This document shows, one piece after another, positions 12,733-24,225 of a stretch of DNA of 64,000 nucleotides (position 1 is its first letter; every line of letters begins with the position of its first letter). The notes beneath the pieces are model-generated. The model had not been told where the DNA came from. It saw only the letters and a list, made by a program, of their open reading frames with translations, and did no database searches. The position numbers and the translations under genes were made by a program. Where the stretch lies: assembly GCA_963995505.1 (NCBI GenBank), contig OZ023198.1, forward strand, positions 1,984,001-2,048,000. Direction: 5' to 3'. The stretch comes from Hypericum androsaemum (Eukaryota > Streptophyta > Magnoliopsida > Malpighiales > Hypericaceae).

Positions 12733-12965
12733 TCTTGTGTCGTTAGACCGAATGCCCTTTACTATGGGCTCTTCTTCCTATGACGGAATTGCGCTTTGTG
12801 TTGTTAGACCGAATGTCCTTTACTATAGGCCCTTCTTCTTATGATGGAATTGTGCTTTGTGTCGTTACACCGAATGCCCTTTGCTAAGGGTCCTTCTTGT
12901 GACCGAATTGCGCTTGTGTCATTAGACAGAGTGGCCTTTGCTACGGATCCTTCTTCATGTGACAG
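12733..12965. repeat. Minisatellite, about 61-bp unit, four copies
   Basis: Four head-to-tail copies are marked by CGTTAGACCGAATG and its variants at about 12741, 12802, 12863 and 12920. Each is followed by CCCTTTACTATGGGC-like and CTTCTT-like blocks. Divergence increases towards the right. The short plus frame across it (12841-13029) is a by-product of the repeat. Confidence 0.85.
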
Positions 12966-13008
12966 AAATGCTGATGCAAGTTTGGGAATGTCAAAGTCTC
13001 CAATAAAA

Positions 13009-13128
13009 ACTAACTCATGTATGGTCTGATTGATACAGTGTCAGTTCTTAAGCATGAAGTGGGAGGATCGAATCCCATGATCGTCTAAGATCCAAAATTG
13101 TGGAAACAATTTAAATCTCACCCAAAAA
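13009..13128 (+). mobile_element. tRNA-derived SINE
   Basis: This is a 120-bp insertion flanked by a perfect 16-bp direct repeat, AAAGTCTCCAATAAAA, at 12993-13008 and 13129-13144. It carries an internal Pol III B-box-like block, GGATCGAATCC (13065-13075), an A-box-like block starting TGGTCTGATTG (about 13022), and a 3' A-run after TCACCC. Length, promoter blocks, A-tail and target duplication together indicate a SINE. Confidence 0.88.
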
Positions 13129-13144
13129 AAAGTCTCCAATAAAA

Positions 13145-14579
13145 CAGTTAAATAATATCATGTGTTATGCCAGTCTCTGCGAAAAACTAATGTATAGTTA
13201 ATAATAACTTAATTAAAGTTCCCAAACTCAATTCTAAAAATTGCAGCAGTGTAAAAAATCAGGTATTTTTAATAACCAAGAAATAAATTTACTTTATTAT
13301 CATGTAATATGACCTAACATGTAACTTTCACTCCTAACACTTCCTAGGGTGGACAGAGATTTTAATCTAAACTTAAAATCCCAAAATGGCATAACCCACA
13401 CACGGCACAGAAAGCTACAGACATTAGCCCCGCAGCCTTTCTTATTCTGCTTTTCTGAGTAGATTCATAATTCACAAAACAGCCAGAAAGCTCAAGTGGC
13501 AGCTCCATTCACATTTTCCACCCCTTTGTTTTTTATATACCATTTAATATTTGCATCTACTATGTCGGCTAATCTAAATTCAAATCGAATAGAACTTTTA
13601 AAATGTGGCAAAATTCTCTTAACAAATAATTAACACTGTTATGTTACCAATGACTCGAAATATTTACGTTTTTTAAGGTATCACCCAGTTTCTTTAGATG
13701 GCTACCGACACAACCAACCAAGTTGCGCTAGTGTTCTATAACAGAGAAGATAGTGCACATGGTCTTAGAGACCCACACCACCTCTCTATTATATGCTTGT
13801 CCTCTTCCCCAGTAGTAGTACATCCATCCACCGGACCAAGCACTGTCTTAAATAATTGCAACTATCACAGTCAAAGAACAAATCGGGGGGGAGAACAGTA
13901 ATCATGAGAAAAAAGCATTGTGGACATCAAACCCATCTCAGAAAAGTATTTCAGAATCTGGGTTTATTGGGTGACCTATGAGCAGGAGAGGATATTATGT
14001 GTTAAGTCTTAATTCTTGGTCCACATGCATGTGCCAATATAATCCAGCCTAAAATAATGCTCGACTCTTGATACTAAAGCGTCACAAAACAGAGGACACC
14101 GATGATGCTCAAAAGTTCATACCAGGTGATAAAGAAAGCAGCTTTAACACTTCATGCAAAGGGTATATTTATGCTTAAAAGTGTTACAAAGAGTCTCTCA
14201 CCATAAAGTCAACATATAATACATGCACCTTAAGAACACCAAAATCATAATCTGCACGAGCCGGGAGAATTACATATGAGAAGAAACTCTAAACAGAGGA
14301 CACCAACGAAGCTATCTATGAACAAAATCTATTTATTAGAACCCGAATTTCAATCGAGTTAGCTCAACAAATCAAGATTATGGATCTACAGAAGTTTTCT
14401 CCAAAGTCAATGACACTAACCTGTATTGAATCCTAGGGAAACATAAGGAAGCTGTATAAGCATAACAACAGCTCAATGTAAATAGATGTCGAATGTATTA
14501 CCATCGTACTCGGACCTGCATTCAACGAATCCAATACGAATTCGAAGGATCAAACAAACTCGGATCAGCAATTTCGTCG
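13145..14579. other. Intergenic region and 3' flank of the ARM gene
   Basis: No coding sequence is supported. The right part is the probable 3' UTR and flank of the minus-strand gene ending at 14580. The phrase AAACAGAGGACACC occurs twice (about 14093 and 14293). Confidence 0.35.
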
Positions 14580-16229
14580 TCAAGGCCTGGAGAAGACGCC
14601 CCAGATCTTACCCTTCCCAATGCCGTCCAGCAGCTTCTTAGCCCCGTCGACATCCATCTCCACCAGCTTCTTCAAATGCAGGCAAGCCCCCGCCGCAACC
14701 ATCTCCTTCCTAGACTTGCTGGAATGCAACAATGACAGCAGCACTTCGACAGGGTACCGCAGGTCCAGGCCCTCAACGCCAGGGTCGAGCAAATACACCG
14801 TGCAAATCACCCCTCTCCCATCCTTCCTCAACAACCTCCTGTTCTCCGAACACAACACCAACACGGACAACGCCCTCACGGCAGCTTCCCGCTCCTCGAC
14901 AGCCTTCCCATCCAGCATCCTCACCAGCTGCTCAATGCACCCCAGCTCCCCTATCTCCTTCCTCGTCCGTGCACTATGAAACCCGAGCTCGTACACAGCC
15001 CTCGCCCCCGCTATCCGTACACCCATCACCCCGCAGCTCAAGACCCCCAAAACCCTCCCCACCCACCCGTCATTCACAAGCATCTCCGCGATCCCCTGCC
15101 TGCTACTCAACAACCCGACCAGCTCTATCGCCGCCTCGAGGCTCTCAGGCTCCGGGTCCGAGTCCCAGAAGCTTCTCAAACACTCAACCACGCCTTCCTT
15201 GAACACCACCGCCTTCAACTCCTCCTCCTCCCTAACCAAATTACACAAACACCCGAACGCATTCTCCTGAGCCGAAACCGTCCCCGAGCCAGCCACCTGA
15301 ACCAGCACCGAAACCGCCCCTTCCTCCACCAGATTCTCCCTCCCCTCCCCGAAAACGGCAACGTTTTTAAGCACACCGGCCGCGAACGCCCGCGATCCGG
15401 GGGTCCCCGAGAGGCAGGTCTCTAAGAGCGAAGAGACCCCGCCTCGTGACCCGATCGCCCTCGCATTGTCCTTGGACGAGCTCAGCGCGAGGAGGGCGAA
15501 ACAGGCTTTCTCCCTCGCGTAACCGCTCCCGGACTCCAACACCCGGAGGAGATGGTTGAGGAGGAACACCCCGCCCTCAGCGGAGAGCGCGTGCCTCCCG
15601 CTCTCCACCGCCGCGACTCGGGAGATCGCCGCGACGACCCGCTCCTTCGTCGTCGCCGGCTCCGGCGAGTCCATCGCCCGGACCAGCACCGGGACCACCC
15701 CCTGCCCCACCGCGACCGCCACATTCTTGTCGTCCTCGAGGAGGAGAGCCACCAGCTCCTCGACGGCGGAGCTCCTCGACTCGGCGGCGCCGATCTGTAC
15801 ACGCGCGATGAGGCTCCTCGACTCGGACCGGTCCCCGGCGAGGAGTACGCCGGAGGCGATCAAGACGCCGGCGTCGCGTGCGTGGGCTTCGACTCGGGCG
15901 AGTACCGAGTCAACGTCGCTCTGGGCTCGGAGCTTGCCCTCGAGGCGGATGAAGTCCGGCGACCGGCACTTGCCGGCGAGGGAGGCGGCGTCGGCGAGCG
16001 TGATTCCGGCGGCGGCGAGGAGGTCCAAGGAGAGGAGGTTGGTGGCGGAGGCGGGGAGGCGGGAGAGGTCGGCTAAGTGTGCCTGGAGCTGGGCCAGCCT
16101 GGCCCGTATTAGGGCCCACTTGGATTTCAGCGCCTGCGCCTGGGGGATGATCTCCTCCAGTAGCGTTGTTATGAGGCGGTGGGCTTCGGGGATGGAGTTT
16201 GGGGTTCGGTCGTTTTCGGGTTCTTTCAT
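14580..16229 (-). CDS. Armadillo-repeat protein, U-box-less PUB/VAC8-like
   Basis: An uninterrupted 549-residue frame. Residues about 15-150 form a helical region like the N-terminal domain of plant U-box/ARM proteins. From about 155 to 540 there are successive armadillo repeats, seen as recurring patterns such as AVEELVALLLEDDKNVAVAV, NAFGCLCNLVREEEELKAVV and AAVRALSVLVLCSENRRLL. No U-box is present between the two regions, so this is not an E3 ligase by sequence; automated annotation often calls such proteins 'vacuolar protein 8-like' or 'U-box domain-containing protein' by ARM similarity. The likely role is protein-protein interaction. The frame is GC-rich, which produces long false frames on the opposite strand. 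The start at 16229 is the first Met and lies 3' of a GA-rich leader (about 16290-16340). Confidence 0.9.
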   Translation of the reverse strand: MKEPENDRTPNSIPEAHRLITTLLEEIIPQAQALKSKWALIRARLAQLQAHLADLSRLPASATNLLSLDLLAAAGITLADAASLAGKCRSPDFIRLEGKLRAQSDVDSVLARVEAHARDAGVLIASGVLLAGDRSESRSLIARVQIGAAESRSSAVEELVALLLEDDKNVAVAVGQGVVPVLVRAMDSPEPATTKERVVAAISRVAAVESGRHALSAEGGVFLLNHLLRVLESGSGYAREKACFALLALSSSKDNARAIGSRGGVSSLLETCLSGTPGSRAFAAGVLKNVAVFGEGRENLVEEGAVSVLVQVAGSGTVSAQENAFGCLCNLVREEEELKAVVFKEGVVECLRSFWDSDPEPESLEAAIELVGLLSSRQGIAEMLVNDGWVGRVLGVLSCGVMGVRIAGARAVYELGFHSARTRKEIGELGCIEQLVRMLDGKAVEEREAAVRALSVLVLCSENRRLLRKDGRGVICTVYLLDPGVEGLDLRYPVEVLLSLLHSSKSRKEMVAAGACLHLKKLVEMDVDGAKKLLDGIGKGKIWGVFSRP

Positions 16230-18606
16230 CGCCGACGACAGAAAAAAGAAAGGGTCCGGCGTGTAGGGGCTTTATAGGGTTCACGGACTAGAGAGAGAGA
16301 GAGTTGTGGAAGCTTAGAGGGAGGGAGGGAGGGGAAGCTGTGTTCGCGTTGGGAGTGGTGAGGTGGAGGGCGGTCCACGCGATTTCTATAATTAGAATTA
16401 AATACGGTCAAATCGAATTAAAGACGATTTTCTAGCTATCTATTTGTTATATTTACAAAACTAAAATTCGAAATACTGAGTAAAGATAGTTAATTTCTTA
16501 ATTTTTATATCAACTCGATAAACAACTGAGATCTTGTGTTACATTGAGACTTCGATTAACTAATATAAGCCGGGTAATGGACAAGGCGTTGATTTTATTA
16601 ATAGGTTGAGTAAATTTAACCACCTGCTATTGACATTAGTTAAAGTTGATTCAATTATTAAAAATAATACAAGCATGTAGTTGGATTAACCTTAATTAGC
16701 ATTACTCTTTAAATAGTTTATTATCTTTTTGTTTATTTAGGCCATATGTGCTTAAATAGTTTAATATCTTTTGTTTATTTAGACTATAGTTAAAGTAACA
16801 ACAGCAATTTTAATTATTTTTATTTTGACAGTTATTTTTTAATAAATAGAACTATAGTTAAAGTTCAATAACTTTTCCATTCCCTCAATTTCGTTTATGT
16901 GAAATTCTTTCGGGTTCATATTACCACTTATTCAAATATTTATTAAAATGATTAATTAAGATTCGACAAAAAAATTACAATAGGTGACACTCGGACTGCA
17001 GAGACATTTCGAAGAAAAAAACATAATGGAACTTCCATCCATAAATTCACTATAAAAAAGTTGAAGCTAGTGGGGCCAAGATGATAATGACCAATTCCGG
17101 GCCCACACCTTTTCCTGAAATAATGCGTTACTTTCTACGAGTTAGTGAACACGCAGGACAAAGAAAAGCCCAGCGGGTCTCGTCCCCGCAAGAGAAGTTC
17201 TTCAGTTACGGCCTGTACGTGGAGAGGATCGTCACAGCCTCTTTTTCTGGCTGATGTGGCTGGTTACCATTGGGCGTTGAGGGAAACTCTCTGACGTATG
17301 CAAGAAAATCCGCCTCTCTTCTCCTGCTGACTTGTCTTTTGCTGTTTGGTCACGTGCCGTTCGTTTGTGAGTAACCCTCGGAGTTTTACAATTTACGGTG
17401 GGGCCGGGAAGTTGAAAACGCGGGATAGACTTGAGAGGGTACCAAGTCAACGGCGTCGTTCAGTCGGCGAGTCGAGAACTATTTAAATATGAGATATGAC
17501 ATAAAATGACTCGTATCAATGTTAAAAGGAAAAGGGAACCTACCATGGACATCTTCAAAATTTTGATATGGAAAAAGATAAAAAGTATAGCTGATAGCAT
17601 TACGAGTACAAGATTATTTTTCGTCGCCATGTTACAATCGAAATGACTTGTATCAATATACAAGTTATTTTATTTTAACAAGGTTTTGAGTTCGAATTTT
17701 TTGATATGTAGCAGTGTTAAATACTTGTTGGGAGAGTTTTGATACCTTGGTATTTGGACAATCATTTGTCGACTAATTAAAATTCGAATTAAATCGTCAA
17801 AACTCTTTAAATAAATATTTAATACTCTTATATTTACTAAAATTAGAACTAAAAATATTTTAATTAAAGTTATAACAACTATTTTACTTGTTGATGTTAG
17901 ATGATGCTAGCACTGCTCACTATAACTTTCGTAATAACTCGCGGGGACCAAAATGAACGAGATTTATTAAAAAGGGACAGGTGAGCCGTGCCTTGCCGAT
18001 TGAATGACTCGTTCACTTAGGTGGGATTCAAGACTTGGAAGGTATCTCCTTGCTGGATATATTATTGGGTACGTATTGGCTGTTAAATTATATCATAATT
18101 ATTGTAGATACAATTTTACGAAGAAAAAGATGTGCATCATTATCGGGGGATGAAAAATATATATAATGCAACTCATATTATTATTGGATAAAAAAATTAT
18201 TTTAGAAAAGTTCTCACTTGAGAAAAAATTATGCATTTTAGTTTCAAAATGATTAAAATTAGATTTTGGCCACAAATATCTATACACCAAAAAATATTTT
18301 GTCCATACTCAAGTCATCTAAAGACTCGTCATCTACTATTATTAAATAATATATTTAATTAAAATATTTTTGTTTGCAACAATACAGTGACCGCAATGAC
18401 CGCAAGGAGAATGTGAAGACGATTTAAAAGATGAAAGATGCTGTAAAAATTACCAAACAAGTAAGTATAACACAAATTAATATCTTAATTTTTAAAATTC
18501 GTAAAATATGTAAAATTATGTATTTTATTTAAAAATATTACTTTGTGCAAAAGTTTGGATCGATATATATTAGTTATTACGATAAAGATATTATTAATTT
18601 TAACAT
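16230..18606. other. Intergenic region
   Basis: The left end is the 5' UTR (GAGAGAGAGAGA) and promoter of the ARM gene. The middle is AT-rich. A comparatively GC-rich island at about 17090-17460 resembles a promoter or first-exon region but has no convincing frame downstream. Nothing else was recognised. Confidence 0.35.
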
Positions 18607-18717
18607 TGTTAGAATTTCCATATCCAACCCAAAACCTTAAGGCAATGAGTTGGTGAATTTTCTACACTTATAAACTTGTCTCCCACTCGTATTTTAACCG
18701 ATGTGAGATTCTCAACA
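18607..18717 (-). repeat. TRIM LTR copy 1
   Basis: 111-bp LTR, TGTTAG...CAACA on the plus strand. It is the 3' LTR of the first TRIM unit in minus orientation, with the purine tract of the internal domain abutting it at 18718. Confidence 0.85.
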
Positions 18718-18839
18718 CGCCCCCTCAAACGAGACCCACCTCGGTTGAAGATTGCACTGGCTTTGACTTCACCAAAGTGTGAGAAATGGGGGTTGTGCCA
18801 GCTCAACAATGGGCACGGGATCAACCCGCTCTGATACCA

Positions 18840-18951
18840 TGTTAGAATCTCCATATCCAATCCAAAAATCTTAAGGCAATGGGTTGGTAGATTTTTCACA
18901 CTTATAAACTTACCCCCCACTCGTATTTTAACCGATGTGAGATTCTCAATA
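18840..18951 (-). repeat. TRIM LTR copy 2
   Basis: 112-bp LTR about 88 percent identical to copy 1 by eye. It is the 5' LTR of the first unit; the complement of a tRNA-Met primer site (GCTCTGATACCA, 18828-18839) abuts it. Confidence 0.85.
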
Positions 18952-18970
18952 CTAGCCTCTTAACTTGAGA

Positions 18971-19061
18971 TGTTAAAATTTCCATATCCAACCCACAAGT
19001 ATTTTCAACACTTATAAACTAGATCACCACTCTTGCACTCAATGATGTAGTACTCTCAGCA
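18971..19061 (-). repeat. TRIM LTR copy 3 (diverged)
   Basis: 91-bp diverged LTR starting TGTTAAAATTTCCATATCC. It lacks an internal block of about 20 bp that copies 1 and 2 have. It is followed by the start of a TRIM internal domain (CATACGAGACCC). Confidence 0.75.
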
Positions 19062-20002
19062 CACCCCTCATACGAGACCCATTGGACCAAAGATTACACG
19101 AGCTTTGACTTTACCAACGTGTGAGAAATGGTGGTCATGCGAGTACAATAATAGGCATTGCTGGGATAAAAATGTGAGAGAACGTCAATTGATCTTGTGA
19201 TGGCCCGGAGTGCTCGTCCCAATGTCGGTCTAACACCGAAGGTTACAAAGGGTGGTTGAAGCCGAGACTACTAACTAAACTAAGATAAAAGCTAAAAAGC
19301 TTGAGATATATTTTGTAATTTAGTTTGTGGATGTCCCTTATGCTCGTCCCTTGCCTTGCTTATATAAAAAAAGACTGCCTCAGCCTCACCCTAAGCCGAG
19401 TTATAGTCGAACTCGAAGACTTCAAAACTTATCCTCGCCAATGCCTATCCTTATTTGGATCGGGTTTGAAGACCCCAAAGCTTATATGATCTCCTCGCGC
19501 TTATCACGTCTTCCTCAGGGACTCTGCTTATCCCTAATTCCCATGCATTCGAATGCACCGAGTGTCCTAGAGCTTCTCCAACTCCTTCAAGAGTCAACAT
19601 CGAACTCGGTCTTTTTGTATCCCCGTCCCCGTCCATGTAGAGTCCGCTCTGACTCAGTCTCTTCCACCTTACCATATTTAACCTTAAGAGATTGGCTTCC
19701 ACTTGAATCAAAAGGAAACCGACTCCCTATTTGAGCTAAAGGCTGCCGGCGCCCTATTTGGTACCCTCAATAGGTGCTGGGTGCCTTGTTCAATGCCTCT
19801 TTTGCTTCAAGCATCTTTTGATATTCTCTTCTCCGAATTTGAAAAAGTCATAAACTACAAAGTTGTATCTCTATGTCTTAACTTCACGTAGCAACTTTAA
19901 TCGTATTAATATGAGGCTCGAATCAAAAGTTATGACTATTTTACCGCAGATAGCCGAGGCCCCCTTCCACCGCCTTCAATCGACGCCGAATTTGTCTATC
20001 TA

Positions 20003-20265
20003 GAGTTGGTGCCGAGTTTAGTTGGTGCCTAGCTTGCCTCCATTCAGTTGGCACCGGGTTTGCTACCCTCACTTGGCGCCACATTTAGCTTCGTCTTCTC
20101 CGGGTGCTTCAAGCAGCTTTTACCTCTTTCAAACACCTTCACTTGGCGCCGGGCTTCTCTTCACTCACTTGGCGCCGGGATCCACTTCCTTCAGTTGGCA
20201 CCGAGCTTGCCTCTCCTCAGTTGGCCCCATATTTTCTTTGCTCACTTGGCTTCGGTTTTTGACAT
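20003..20265. repeat. Minisatellite, about 26-bp unit
   Basis: A degenerate tandem repeat with the core CACTTGGCGCCGGGCTT, in about nine units, lies inside the solo LTR. The best-preserved neighbours start at about 20143, 20170 and 20195. It explains the open frames in this segment. Confidence 0.75.
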
Positions 20266-20499
20266 CCCTCTGCTTCGAATTAGCAAAAGTCATGAACTAC
20301 AAAGTTGTAGATCTATGTATTACCTTTCCATAGTTCAAGAACTACCTTAATCCAAGGCTTGAGCACCATGATATGGTCGATTTACTAACAATAGGTATTG
20401 TGAGACAGCTCCCTCAAGCCAATGAGCGTTCAGCCTCTCCAAGTGACCCGACTTGAGAAAGGCCATCTATCCCTAACAAGTGTCTGACCTGAGAGAGTT

Positions 20500-20790
20500 C
20501 CACCTCACTTGAGACTGAGGGTACCCAAACTGACTTGAGACCGGGGGTACCCAGGTTGCCTTACCCTGAGGGTACCCAAGGTGATTCGATGCTGAGGATA
20601 CCTAAGCGGACTTGAGGCTAAGGGCACCCAAGCTGATTTGAGGTCGAGGGTAGTCAGATTGCCTTACCTTGAGGGGGCCTAAGTCAACTCAAAGCTGAGA
20701 ATACCCTAGCGGACTTGAGGCTGAGGGCACCCGAGCTGATTAAAGACTGAGGACACCCGAGCCAACTTGAGCACACCTGGCCAAGTCAAG
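20500..20790. repeat. Degenerate minisatellite, about 35-40-bp unit
   Basis: Repeated blocks of GACTTGAGGCTGAGGGCACC alternate with CCAAGCTGATTTGAG-like spacers. It is the second tandem array inside the solo LTR and is unrelated to the first. Confidence 0.75.
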
Positions 20791-20897
20791 TTGACGTCCA
20801 AGTATAGGTACCTCTATGATTGCCCTAGTCAACTCCGAGCTCCCAACATGTTATTTTTGCACTTCAACAGGCATGCGATCAACTCGTTCTGATACTA

Positions 20898-21008
20898 TGT
20901 TAGAATTTCTATATCTAATCAAAAATTTTAAGGTAATAAATTGATTAATTTTCAACACTTATAAACTAAGTCACCATTTTTGTACTAAACAATGTGATAT
21001 TCTCAACA
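20898..21008 (-). repeat. TRIM LTR copy 4
   Basis: 111-bp LTR starting TGTTAGAATTTCTATATC. It is preceded by a degraded primer-site complement (GTTCTGATACTA). It closes the TRIM unit split by the solo LTR. Confidence 0.8.
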
Positions 21009-23899
21009 CAATATAATTTTTAAAATTAGTTTAGAGATATAATCGATTTTTAAAAGAGACTTACTGTGACTCGTAATCTAACCTGCTCATTGACCGGAGT
21101 GCTGGCGCAAAGATATTTTAAACGTCGTCTAGTTTGAGTGCTGATAGTTGGAATGAACAATTGAGTTTGAAGTGTGGCATCGATGTTCGACAATAAAATT
21201 TATATTATTTGTGTTAGGATATTGTAAGAAAAACATAATATTAAATATCAATAATAAATAGTAGTGAGAGATATTAAAAAATACGTGGTTCTTCAAAATC
21301 GAGACGATACATGGACAGGGCTAAGCTTATTTTTTTAAGAAGAAATTGACTTATAGATTCTTCATTTAATTTATTTTTTTAAGAAGAAATTGACGTATAG
21401 ATTCTTCATTTAATAACAAGTTAGAGGACATGGACACTAAAAGTAAATATATAAGTAAATTAACATAAAATTCAGAGATATCCAGAGATGAAACCTATAA
21501 CACTGGTATCACACTGCTGAAAGATAATAGTAACAATAATATTGGTCATTTGGTCGAGATCAACTTCTTGAAAGAAGTGAAAGATCGGACCTGGATATTG
21601 TTAATAAAAATATCAGCGGAAAGATATTTGAACCAGGTGGCTCAACAATGAACGTATGCCAAATCCAAGCTGATTCCTTTCAAAAAAAATCCAAGCTGGC
21701 GAACTCATGAACCTATCATCTTTGATATATAGAGAGAGAAAATAAGTTCAGAAAACTAGAGTTCTAACCAAATTAGGAATTAAGATAATATAAGATTTGG
21801 TTAGGCGCTAAGATTTTGATATAAAGATGCTAAGATTTTGATATAAAGATGTTTAGAATTCAAATTATGTCACGAAGATGTATGACCCTTGCAATTTAAT
21901 TGACTTATTAAGATTTCATTTAAAATAAATAAAAATGGAACGTATTATATCGCAAATCTTTGTTTAATATTCACTTAATATGGAACAATGTTGGGATATG
22001 TACTTATATAGTCGGTTAGGTCGCGGGTTGATAAAAATATATACAATCCCGAAGGTTCTCGAATTGTTGCTTACGCTATGCAACTATTATTAGCTGGTCC
22101 AAACGGTTGACTTTCTCAAAATAAGCGTTGATGGCGTCACCTTTGAGCCAACGGGTTTAATAATCGACGCCATTTCTTATGGGCATCCATTGGTCAAAAA
22201 GTCAAGGGGCAGTTCCCTGTCATTTTCGTTTACTCTCAAATTAATCGTACAAAACTAATAAGAGTTGCCGAGTAATATAAAAATATTTTTGAGGAGATCT
22301 TAACGATAATCATTTTCTTAAATAGAATTGGATAAAACTAGATTTTGAAGACACGAAAAATGATAGAAAAAAATCTGTGAAAGTTCATGTAGTGAGCTAA
22401 AATTTGCACACTGGTGTGAGCGAAATCAAAATTTGATGGCAGTAACATATCTTGGAATGTGACATGGGTGACGTTATTGAGCATTCAACAAATTTTAGTG
22501 TTTGGTAAGATACAGTATTGGATTAAAAAAATTTATAGCGGCACAAAATTATTATTATCATTTGAATATTATAACAGTTTTTTTATAGCGGCACAAATTG
22601 TAGAGAATGCCCTTTTACGTTTATGATTAATTTTCAAATTGTTTATACGAACATAACTACTCTCACATTAACTCTCTTTTTTCGGTCATGTCACATTCTA
22701 TCATTCTGATACATCTAACAGCATAACGGAACTTAAAAAAAAGCAAAATACAATAAGCCTCTCATAATTTGCACAAATACATATCTAGTCACTCTTATTT
22801 GATTAGCCCCTCGAATTTTTTAAATAGACACTATCTAGACCTAGACCTGATCAAGATTACAAAATTAGTTTGGTATTCATTAGTGTAAAATTAACTTTAA
22901 CAATTATTAATGTCAAGATAGAAATTTTCTCTATCGAAGTACTCTTTCCCTACTGCAATTTTTTATTGAGATTTACCACTGTAGAGTATGAGACCGACAA
23001 TCGTAACCTCGAAAAATGATATTTTACACTAGTTAGGTTGTTAATAAACTTTACTTACAAAAAAAATTACAAAATTGCTGGTAAAATTAGAAAAATTGTC
23101 GGTTACGTTTTGTCAAAACCACATACCATTGATGTCATAGGGGATCCACACTTTAATCACAGGTTAACAAATTGCAAATTTTGATTAAATCACTGATTTA
23201 AACGGAGATGGTTAACTAAGAATTTGACCAGAACATATGATTTTTTGTTTAAATGTGAAAATTAAAAGAAAATTAAAGAAATGGTATTGGACTTGGTGTC
23301 AATGAAAAAGGCTTGCCCTTTATTAATGTGCATTGTGTTGTGTTTATTAATTAAACAATCCCGTGACACAATGGTTGGTTAAGTGGTAAACAAATGATAG
23401 GGTTTTCTAAAGGTAGAATTTTATTAATGGTAATGTTATGGACATATATATACCAATGGTGGAATTTTCTCGTACTACATATAAAGTTGTAGCCACGATC
23501 TTCTTCAAAAACTCGATGTGATAAAATTTTGTTGGAAAAAATTACGACGGAAAAAAGAGTATCCGAAAACACTAACATAATTCTACACCTTCAGCTTGTT
23601 CTTGAAGATTTATATTATAATTGGTAACTAGTGAATGACTTGTTTTATCTTAACTAAAGTATCTACAGACGGACAAAAAGAGTACCCGAACACTTATTTT
23701 AGAAAGCCACCGCAGATAATAATCTAACTAGTGAATGACTTGTTCTATTTTAACTAAAAGGTAACATGTTCTAATCCTAAGAATGCTCCAGTGTTAAATA
23801 TCTGGAAGAATTTTGTCAATTCTTGTTAAACAAAACGGTGTATCCTTAACAAATAAATTCGTCAACTAGGTCAATACATATGGATCATCCACCGCTCTA
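21009..23899. other. Intergenic region
   Basis: AT-rich, gene-free DNA. Three local direct duplications are visible: a 44-bp unit at 21327-21414 (TTATTTTTTTAAGAAGAAAT twice), TAAGATTTTGATATAAAGATG twice at about 21807-21850, and TTATAGCGGCACAAA twice at about 22531-22597. Confidence 0.45.
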
Positions 23900-23904
23900 C
23901 GATA

Positions 23905-24225
23905 ATATGGGGTAGTGGATTGGGTCCGGAGTGAAGAAATTCATTCCGGACGGTTTGGAGTGAAGGGGGACCACACCGGTATTTCCCGTTTACGATACCG
24001 GCATGCCCCGATCACGATACCAGCATGCGCCGTTATGTGATACCGGTATTTGTTCTGGCCTGTGTTTGCAATACCGGCATGTCCCGTTTACGATACCGGC
24101 CTACATAATTTTTTTTATTTTGGTCCTCGTATTTTAGCATTTTTGCAAAAAATTCCCCGCGTGTCTTCATTGCAAACGGTTCGGAATGGGAGACATTCCA
24201 TACCCAATCCAAACCCATAATATGA
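23905..24225. mobile_element. MITE-like inverted-repeat element
   Basis: The left arm, from about 23905 (ATATGGGGTAGTGGATTGGG ... ATTCCGGACGGTTTGGAGTGAAG), is the imperfect inverted complement of the right arm ending near 24225 (CTTCATTGCAAACGGTTCGG ... CCCAATCCAAACCCATAATAT). The arms are about 60 bp. The centre holds tandem copies of a roughly 30-bp unit GATACCGGCATGCCCCGTTTAC. Exact ends, target duplication and superfamily are not resolved. Confidence 0.6.
23970..24105. repeat. Short tandem repeats with GATACCGGCATG core
   Basis: At least five degenerate copies of a unit with the core GATACCGGCATG and the linker CCCGTTTAC fill the centre of the surrounding inverted-repeat element. Confidence 0.75.

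Larger units (their letters stand above)
19159..20869 (+). mobile_element. Solo LTR (about 1.7 kb) nested in the TRIM array
   Basis: The insertion begins TGCTGGG, ends TTCAACA and is flanked by a perfect 5-bp repeat GGCAT (19154-19158 and 20870-20874). It splits the TRIM internal domain, whose sequence resumes at CGATCAACTCGTTCTGATAC. TG...CA ends with a 5-bp duplication identify an LTR. There is no internal domain, so it is read as a solo LTR left by recombination. CTTATATAAAAAAAG (about 19357-19371) is a TATA candidate that sets plus orientation. Short frames inside (19327-19734 and 20022-20350) are not genes. The length suggests a Gypsy-type element, but no coding part is available to confirm this. 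Confidence 0.8.
18607..21008 (-). mobile_element. TRIM retrotransposon array (four short LTRs)
   Basis: Four copies of a roughly 91-112-bp LTR (plus-strand reading TGTTAGAATTTCC ... GATTCTCAACA) lie in tandem at 18607-18717, 18840-18951, 18971-19061 and 20898-21008. Read on the minus strand the LTR starts TGTTGAGAATCTCACATCGG, a start typical of plant TRIMs. The internal domain between copies 1 and 2 is only 122 bp. It carries a primer-binding site TGGTATCAGAGC (rc of 18828-18839, initiator-Met tRNA type) next to one LTR and a purine tract (GAGGGGGCG, rc) next to the other. The internal piece between copies 2 and 3 is a remnant of about 19 bp; that between 3 and 4 is split by a later insertion. 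There is no coding capacity and no clear outer target duplication. Confidence 0.85.

Noticed and set aside
14732..16284. Long open frames on both strands opposite and within the ARM gene
   Set aside because: GC-rich coding sequence leaves the other frames open. Only the 549-codon minus frame shows ARM repeats.
19327..20350. Plus frames of 100-135 codons
   Set aside because: They lie within the solo LTR and its minisatellite; no domain, and repeat-driven.
20500..20790. Regularly spaced repeats as a possible CRISPR-like array
   Set aside because: Plant nuclear DNA; the units are degenerate, directly adjacent and without unique spacers.
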